A DNA stretch of 42,572 nucleotides, taken from positions 1 to 42,572 of the IMG/VR virus record IMGVR_UViG_3300028597_000032, one strand, 5' to 3'. How positions within the stretch are numbered: position 1 is the stretch's first letter; the number at the start of each line of letters is the position of its first letter. Position numbers and translations under genes: made by a program. The notes under the pieces were generated by a model. That model had not been told where the DNA came from, searched no databases, and saw nothing but the letters and a program-made list of their open reading frames with translations. Positions 37,570 to 42,572 of this stretch are shown here, one piece after another. This DNA is from a virus.

Positions 37570-38144
37570 CCGCACCAGTAGGTGAATTCGACGCCGACCT
37601 GATCTACGTCGGCTCCCCGGATCGGGTGGCGGGCGCCATCATGTCCGCCCCGAAGGGCACCGCGCTGCCCACCGATGCCTCCGCCCCGGTCGGTGCCGGA
37701 TTCGAGGATTCCGGCTACATCTCGGAGGATGGCGTCACGCTGGCCGACGCGCAGACCTGGAACGACATCAAGGACTGGGGCGGAGATACCGTCCGCCGGA
37801 TCAAGTCCGAGTCTCAGGTGACCCTCGCGTTCTCTTTTCTGGAGATCAACGATCGGTCGGCGAAGTCCGCGTTCGGCGACGACAACGTGACCGATACCTC
37901 CGGTGCGCTGGAGATCCACCTCAACGTCAAGGAGGCGCCTCGCAAGGCATGGGTGGTCAATATGCTGGACGGGGATCGGCACCTGCGGATCACCGTGGCG
38001 GATGGGCAGATCACCGATCGGGGCGATCTGACGTTCACCCGGACCGGCGCCGTCCTCATCCCGGTTACCCTGACCTGCTACCCCGATGCCAACGGCGATA
38101 CCGCCATCATCTACGCGGATCCCACAGCGCCGGTGATCCCCTGA
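37566..38144 (+). CDS. Major tail tube protein
   Basis: A 192-residue beta-rich protein starting at ATG 37566 with AAGGAG upstream. DLIYVGSPDRVAGAIMSAPK, FEDSGYISEDGVTL, VTLAFSFLEIND and the last part with TFTRTGAVLIPVTLTCYPD are typical of actinophage major tail proteins. It lies between the terminator and the chaperones, the standard position. Confidence 0.88.
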   Translation: MTAPVGEFDADLIYVGSPDRVAGAIMSAPKGTALPTDASAPVGAGFEDSGYISEDGVTLADAQTWNDIKDWGGDTVRRIKSESQVTLAFSFLEINDRSAKSAFGDDNVTDTSGALEIHLNVKEAPRKAWVVNMLDGDRHLRITVADGQITDRGDLTFTRTGAVLIPVTLTCYPDANGDTAIIYADPTAPVIP

Positions 38145-38449
38145 TGACCGCAAAGTTGGCTAAGGCCAAGACAAACGGACAGACCGGAGCGGGCAGCAAC
38201 GAGCCGTTTACCTACGTCACCGATTCCGGCGTCGAGATTACCGTCACGTCGCTGGCGAAGCCGTTCAAGACCGCCGGGGAACTGCGTCGGATGCGGTCGA
38301 TGCCGCCGATCGAGATTGCCTACTTCGTGATCGAAAGGGATTGCAATAAGGAGCAACTCAAGGCCATCGATGAGATGGACTTCGAGGAGTTCAACGAGAA
38401 GTTTTCGCGCCAGTGGGCCGAGCATTCCGGGATCGACCTGGGGGAATAG
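38144..38449 (+). CDS. Tail assembly chaperone (upstream frame, gpG-like)
   Basis: A 101-residue protein. The N-terminus is basic and disordered; then FTYVTDSGVEITVTSLAKPF and helices (ELRRMRSMPPIEIAYFVIER, EQLKAIDEMDFEEFNEKFSR). Its last codons contain GGGGGAA (38440-38446), a slippery site just before the stop, from which a -1 shift enters the next frame. ATG 38144 overlaps the tail tube stop (TGATG). Confidence 0.85.
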   Translation: MTAKLAKAKTNGQTGAGSNEPFTYVTDSGVEITVTSLAKPFKTAGELRRMRSMPPIEIAYFVIERDCNKEQLKAIDEMDFEEFNEKFSRQWAEHSGIDLGE

Positions 38450-38823
38450 TCGGCCTCCTCTGCATGTCCGCCGAACGGTGGAGTGCGTTGGAGGCGGACC
38501 TTCTCGCGGCAGGATTCGTCCTGGACGATTATCCCGATCGGCTCACCCTGCGCGCCATGGTGTCCGCGATGAAGCACGCCAGCCCCGGATCCGCCGTCTA
38601 CCGGCTGGAGAAGGGGCCTAAGGCGGACTGGGGCTACACGCAGGAGCTATTGGCCGGCATCATGCTCGTCCTACAGGCGGCCAACTGGCAGCGGGCGGGG
38701 AATCGGACGGCGCCGAAACCGAAACCGCTGACCCGGCCGGGTGACCTTCCGGAGGGCGCGCGGCAGATCACCGGCGAAGTGATGAGCATCGCCGAATTCC
38801 GGAAACGTTGGAGGGGTGGGTAA
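38144..38823 (+). CDS. Tail assembly chaperone -1 frameshift product (gpGT-like)
   Basis: A -1 shift at GGGGGAA (38440-38446) joins the upstream chaperone to the frame ending at 38823, giving about 226 residues: the gpG-like part, then IVGLLCMSAERWSALEADLL, YPDRLTLRAMVSAMKHA and VMSIAEFRKRW at the end. The two frames overlap exactly here and the upstream stop follows the site by zero bases. The downstream frame alone would start at ATG 38464. Known for siphoviruses; the exact site here is inferred. Confidence 0.8.
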
Positions 38824-38826
38824 TTC

Positions 38827-41800
38827 ATGGCCGGCAAGGCGACTATCGCTGAGGCCTACATCCAACTGATTCCGACATTCGACGGAGTTCAGGGCGAGAT
38901 CGGTAAGGCGTTCAAACAGGTCGACATGGACGGGGCCGGCCGTGAGATGGGCGGCCGGCTGACCGGTGGCATCGGTAAGGCGATGGCCGGGCTCGGCGGG
39001 GTTCTGGCCGGCGCGTTTGCCGCTGGAAAGATCAAGGACGTCCTGGTCGAGAGCATCAACCAGGCCAGTGATCTCAACGAGGTCGCCACCAAGACGACAC
39101 AAATCTTCGGTGACGCTGCCGGCGGGGTTGAGGAGTTCGCCAAAAAGGGAGCCAAGAGCCTCGGCCAGTCGAACCTGGCGGTGAAAAACGCGGTCTCCGG
39201 GTTCGGCGTCTACGGCAAGGCTGCCGGCCTGGCGGGGGCGGATAACGTCAAGTTCTCCAGTGGCCTGGCCCAGCTAGCCACCGACATGGCGAGCTTCTCC
39301 AATACCAGCGTTGAGCAGGCCACTGACGCACTTTCGGCGGGCCTCCGGGGTGAGACGGAGCCCCTCCGGGCCTACGGCGTTCTGCTGGACGATGCGAGCC
39401 TGCGGCAGGAGGCGTTGGCTCAGGGCCTCATCACCACCACCAAGGAAGCCCTGACCCCGCAACAGAAGGTCCTCGCCTCGCAGGCGTTGATCATGAAGCA
39501 AACGTCTGATGCGCAAGGCGACTTCGAGCGGACGAGCGGCGGACTGGCGAACCAACAGCGGATCCTGGCCGCCTCGCTGGAGGACACCAAGGGCAAACTG
39601 GGCGCGGCATTCCTGCCGGCGGTCACCACGGCGGTCACCGTCCTCAACCAAACCCTGTTCCCGGCACTGGATGCCACCGGAAAGGCCCTTGGTGACTTCT
39701 GGTCGCTGATGAAAACAGGTGACTTCACCGGCCAGTTCGGGCTGGAGGAGGATAGCCCGATCATCGGCGGGCTGTTGACGTTTCGCGATATCGTCATCGA
39801 TATTGCGGGGGCGTTCAAGGGCCAGTTCAGTTCCGCTATGTCAACTCTCCTGCCGGTACTCAAGGAGGTCGGCGGGACCATCGGCGGCGCCCTGGTCCAG
39901 ATGTTCCAGACCTTGTGGCCGGCCGTCAAGGACCTCATCGGTCCGGTGCAGACTCTCCTATCGGCGTTCAACCCGATGTCGCTGATATTCAAGGTCATCA
40001 CCCCGCTCCTGCCGACATTGGCGAATCTGTTCGCCGACGTGGGAACCGTTCTGGCGCAGGGTATTGCGAAGGCCCTGCAAGCGGTCACGCCGCTGTTCCA
40101 AAAGATCGCCGACGTGATCAACCGGCTCCTGCCGTTCATCACCGATCTGGTGGCCAAGCTCCTGCCTCCGCTGGCGCGACTGCTGGAGAAGGTCGGGCCG
40201 CTGCTCGATAGCATTCTCGGCGCCCTGCTGCCGCTGATCGAGGCCATCATTGACGGCCTCATGCCGGTGATCGATGCCCTGATGCCCGTGGTCGAACGGG
40301 TCTTCACATTCATCGCGGATACGATCGGTAATCTGGTCACCGTTTTCGGCGGCGTGATCGATCTGATCACCGGAGTTCTGACCGGCGATTGGACCAAGGC
40401 ATGGAATGGCATCAAGGCAATTTTCGAGGGCCTCTGGAATCAGATCAAGAATGTCATTGGTACGGTGATCGATGTCGCCGTCCAGGTATTCACCAATCTG
40501 GTGCCGACGATATGGAATACCCTGTCCCAGTGGATGCAGTTCCTGAACGACAAGGGGACCGAATTCCTGGGCTGGCTCTGGCAAGGAATCAAGGACGCCG
40601 CCGTCGCGATGTTCGACTGGTTCTGGCAGTTGCCGACCGCGCTCTGGAACACCATCGTCGGGGCCTGGCAGGCGGCCGTCTCCTGGGGATCCCAACTGGT
40701 TCAATGGATCTGGCAGGGAACGGACGGCAACGGCGGCATCGTCGGTATGTGGGCGAATGTCATCCAGTGGTTCAAGGATCTGCCCGGTAATCTCTGGGCG
40801 GGCATTTCCGGGATCTGGACTCAGGTCGTCCAGTGGGGCAAGGACTTCATCACCTGGATCTGGAAAGGGACCGATGGTACCGGCGGTATCGTCGGAATGT
40901 GGAATACCGTCATCCAGTGGTTCAAGGATCTGCCGGCCAACCTCTGGGCGTCCATGTCCTCGTTCTGGCAGAAGGCGGTCGACTGGGGCTCGCAACTGAT
41001 CAGTTGGGTCAAGGATGGAATTACCACCACCGCGACCAACATCTGGAATTACTTCACTGGTGACATCAATGATCCGAACTCTTTCCTGGGCGGTATCTGG
41101 AAGGCCATTCTCACGCTGAAAGACAAGATCATCCAGATCGGTAAGGACTTTGTCGGCTGGATCATCGAGGGCGTCAAGGCGGTCGCCGAGAACATCTGGA
41201 AGGCCATCACCGACGCATTCACCGGGCAGGCCAACAGCTTTGCCGAGAACCCAACGCAATACATGGGCATGGTGGCCAAGGGCGGCCTGGTCGGCGACAA
41301 CATTGTGATGCTGGCCGGCGGTGGTCGATGGCTGGATCACCCGAAGGGGCGGATCTTCGGTTCCGGCTCCGACACCTCGGATACCGTGCCGGCCTTGGTC
41401 TCTCCGAACGAGTTCGTGGTCCGCGCGGCCATGGCTCGCCGGTACTACACCGATCTCGTCGCGATGAACGCCGGCAAGTACGCGGAGGGCGGCACCATCC
41501 AGTTCATCCCCGGACTGATGGATTCGTTCAAGGCCACGCTGACCAGCGCGTTCGAGTTCGGGAAAAACGTCACCAAGAAGTTGGCCGACGAGGCGCAGAA
41601 GGGCGCTCAACAGCCGATCGGCGCCACGCCGAACGGGGCCAAAGTCAACTCCTACGATCCCTCCTCGTTCGGGTGGATCCGGGGCGGCAACATCAACGGC
41701 GGGTACACCTGGAATGGAATCCCGTTCCCCGGCGGTGTTGCCGGTGGCACGGAGGGCACCTGGAACCAACTCCTGAACGAGCTGGTGCCGAAGATTCCGG

Positions 41801-42572
41801 GAGGTATTGGCGGAGGCGGCAACTGGGGCTATGAGATGCGGAACATTGCCGGATCGGGCAATGCCTCATTCCACAGCTACGGCCTGGCGCTGGACATCAA
41901 TGCTCCGCAGAACGGCCGGGGTCTGCCGGGCTACGGCCGGGCCGGCAACGGCGTCATCCCGGGTGAGCCGGCTCATGCCATCGCCGAGAAGCTCGGCATG
42001 GAGTGGGGCGGCGACTGGTCCTATACCGACCCGATGCACTTCGAGATCCATCTACCCCCGTCCGCCCTCGGTGCGGTGGTAGGGACGACCTCAGGGCCGG
42101 GAAACACCGGAATCATCGGTGGTCTGGTGCAGATCATCCGGAAGAAGTTGGGGCTGGACACGATCTCACCCGGCGGAGGCGGATCATCCGCCGATGCTCC
42201 GGCACCGGTCGCCGGTGGCAAGTGGGATCCGAATGTGGAACGCTGGCGGCCGACCGTCCTCGAAGCCCTCCGGCTGACGGGACAGGCCCCCGGATTCGCC
42301 GACTATGTTCTGAATCAGATTCGTTCGGAAAGTTCCGGAGATCCTAGGGCAATAAATTTGTGGGATTCTAATGCCCGCAAAGGAATTCCCTCGAAAGGGC
42401 TAATTCAGACCATTGATCCGACATTCCAGCATTACCGTCTGGATTCGCTGCCGAATGATGTCTACCATCCGTTGGCGAACATTGTTGCCGGTATCCGCTA
42501 TGTCCTGGACCGGTACGGCAGCATTCCAAAGGGTATGCGGGGCGTGGCTTATGACAGCGGCGGCATTCTGAC
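38827..42572 (+). CDS. Tape measure protein with M15-like peptidase and lysozyme-like domains (open at window end)
   Basis: A tape measure gene, continuing at base 1; total 1,321 residues. Residues 1-300 carry the phage tape measure motifs (QASDLNEVATKTTQIFGDAA, STEQ/SVEQATDALSAGLRG, the PLRAYGVLLDD segment). The middle is hydrophobic and repetitive; a 150-bp unit recurs (see separate entry). At about 985-1080 lies an M15-type peptidase: His1016-x6-Asp1023 (FHSYGLALDIN) and His1071 (DPMHFEI). At about 1145-1260 is an SLT/lysozyme domain with Glu1168 (QIRSESSGDPRA). These would open the host wall during DNA entry. Confidence 0.9.
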   Translation, partial: MAGKATIAEAYIQLIPTFDGVQGEIGKAFKQVDMDGAGREMGGRLTGGIGKAMAGLGGVLAGAFAAGKIKDVLVESINQASDLNEVATKTTQIFGDAAGGVEEFAKKGAKSLGQSNLAVKNAVSGFGVYGKAAGLAGADNVKFSSGLAQLATDMASFSNTSVEQATDALSAGLRGETEPLRAYGVLLDDASLRQEALAQGLITTTKEALTPQQKVLASQALIMKQTSDAQGDFERTSGGLANQQRILAASLEDTKGKLGAAFLPAVTTAVTVLNQTLFPALDATGKALGDFWSLMKTGDFTGQFGLEEDSPIIGGLLTFRDIVIDIAGAFKGQFSSAMSTLLPVLKEVGGTIGGALVQMFQTLWPAVKDLIGPVQTLLSAFNPMSLIFKVITPLLPTLANLFADVGTVLAQGIAKALQAVTPLFQKIADVINRLLPFITDLVAKLLPPLARLLEKVGPLLDSILGALLPLIEAIIDGLMPVIDALMPVVERVFTFIADTIGNLVTVFGGVIDLITGVLTGDWTKAWNGIKAIFEGLWNQIKNVIGTVIDVAVQVFTNLVPTIWNTLSQWMQFLNDKGTEFLGWLWQGIKDAAVAMFDWFWQLPTALWNTIVGAWQAAVSWGSQLVQWIWQGTDGNGGIVGMWANVIQWFKDLPGNLWAGISGIWTQVVQWGKDFITWIWKGTDGTGGIVGMWNTVIQWFKDLPANLWASMSSFWQKAVDWGSQLISWVKDGITTTATNIWNYFTGDINDPNSFLGGIWKAILTLKDKIIQIGKDFVGWIIEGVKAVAENIWKAITDAFTGQANSFAENPTQYMGMVAKGGLVGDNIVMLAGGGRWLDHPKGRIFGSGSDTSDTVPALVSPNEFVVRAAMARRYYTDLVAMNAGKYAEGGTIQFIPGLMDSFKATLTSAFEFGKNVTKKLADEAQKGAQQPIGATPNGAKVNSYDPSSFGWIRGGNINGGYTWNGIPFPGGVAGGTEGTWNQLLNELVPKIPGGIGGGGNWGYEMRNIAGSGNASFHSYGLALDINAPQNGRGLPGYGRAGNGVIPGEPAHAIAEKLGMEWGGDWSYTDPMHFEIHLPPSALGAVVGTTSGPGNTGIIGGLVQIIRKKLGLDTISPGGGGSSADAPAPVAGGKWDPNVERWRPTVLEALRLTGQAPGFADYVLNQIRSESSGDPRAINLWDSNARKGIPSKGLIQTIDPTFQHYRLDSLPNDVYHPLANIVAGIRYVLDRYGSIPKGMRGVAYDSGGIL
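40682..40985 (+). repeat. 150-bp repeat in the tape measure gene
   Basis: The segment GTCATCCAGTGGTTCAAGGA and onward occurs at 40759 and 40909, exactly 150 bp (50 codons) apart, with 26 identical bases. The encoded unit is Trp-rich (GGIVGMWANVIQWFKDLP versus GGIVGMWNTVIQWFKDLP). Two clear copies and a partial third are seen. Repeats in tape measure genes set tail length. Confidence 0.75.
42439..42564. repeat. Terminal direct repeat of bases 1-126 (circle junction)
   Basis: Bases 42439-42564 are identical to 1-126 and in the same tape measure frame. The last 8 bases of the window (ATTCTGAC, 42565-42572) differ from 127-134 (TGGATCTT). The simplest reading is a circularly closed contig of 42,438 bp with an assembly tip or a minor variant at the end. 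It is not a tail-end packaging repeat, because it lies inside a gene. Confidence 0.9.

Noticed and set aside
39958-41769. 603-codon minus-strand frame opposite the tape measure gene
   Set aside because: Shadow of the repetitive tape measure gene; the Asp/His/Gln-rich product has no fold and no ribosome binding site.
1-42572. CRISPR array, insertion sequence or diversity-generating retroelement
   Set aside because: No spaced direct repeats, no transposase and no reverse transcriptase were seen; the differing bases at the contig end are too few to suggest programmed variation.

Overview
The window is the almost complete genome of a temperate, high-GC siphovirus of an actinobacterium. Bases 1-126 recur at 42439-42564 in the same reading frame (the tape measure gene), so the contig closes into a circle of about 42,438 bp, opened inside the tape measure gene. 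The actinobacterial assignment rests on GC-rich composition, actinophage-style tail, lysis and zinc-finger genes, chains of ATGA/GTGA overlaps, and an attP whose core matches the 3' end of an actinobacterial-type tRNA-Val. The host genus cannot be read from the sequence.

Layout, left to right. 1-4311: end of the tape measure protein and tail-tip/receptor-binding genes, including a collagen-like protein with a C1q-like C-terminus. 4311-5558: lysis (holin, small protein, amidase endolysin). 5558-6861: two tandem, diverged C5-cytosine methyltransferases. 6862-7113: strongly structured DNA with a candidate structured RNA and a bidirectional terminator. 7119-11437: a leftward operon of small, mostly unknown genes, several with zinc-binding Cys/His patterns. 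11526-14199: lysogeny module with attP (core plus repeated GTGCAATA arm-type sites), tyrosine integrase, convergent Xre-type repressor with repeated operators, and a small excisionase/Cro-like protein. 14455-21734: early genes: unknowns, Cas4/RecB-like nuclease, candidate DNA-binding protein, zinc microproteins, primase-polymerase/helicase, Holliday-junction-type nuclease and a ParB-like protein.

21731-25414 is the most notable block: dpdA, queC, a DUF6884-like gene, queD, queE and folE, joined by 1-4 bp overlaps or 1 bp gaps. This encodes synthesis of 7-cyano-7-deazaguanine (preQ0) from GTP and its exchange for guanine in DNA, so the virion DNA is predicted to be a 7-deazaguanine hypermodified genome. 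With the two cytosine methyltransferases the phage carries two separate chemical defences against host restriction.

25411-42572: a zinc-ribbon protein, a minus-strand Pro-rich microprotein, HNH endonuclease, small terminase, an inserted island of three tail-fibre-like genes, large terminase, portal-MuF fusion, prohead protease, HK97-type major capsid protein, head-tail connectors, tail terminator, tail tube, two tail assembly chaperones joined by a -1 frameshift, and a 1,321-residue tape measure protein with two peptidoglycan-hydrolase-like domains.
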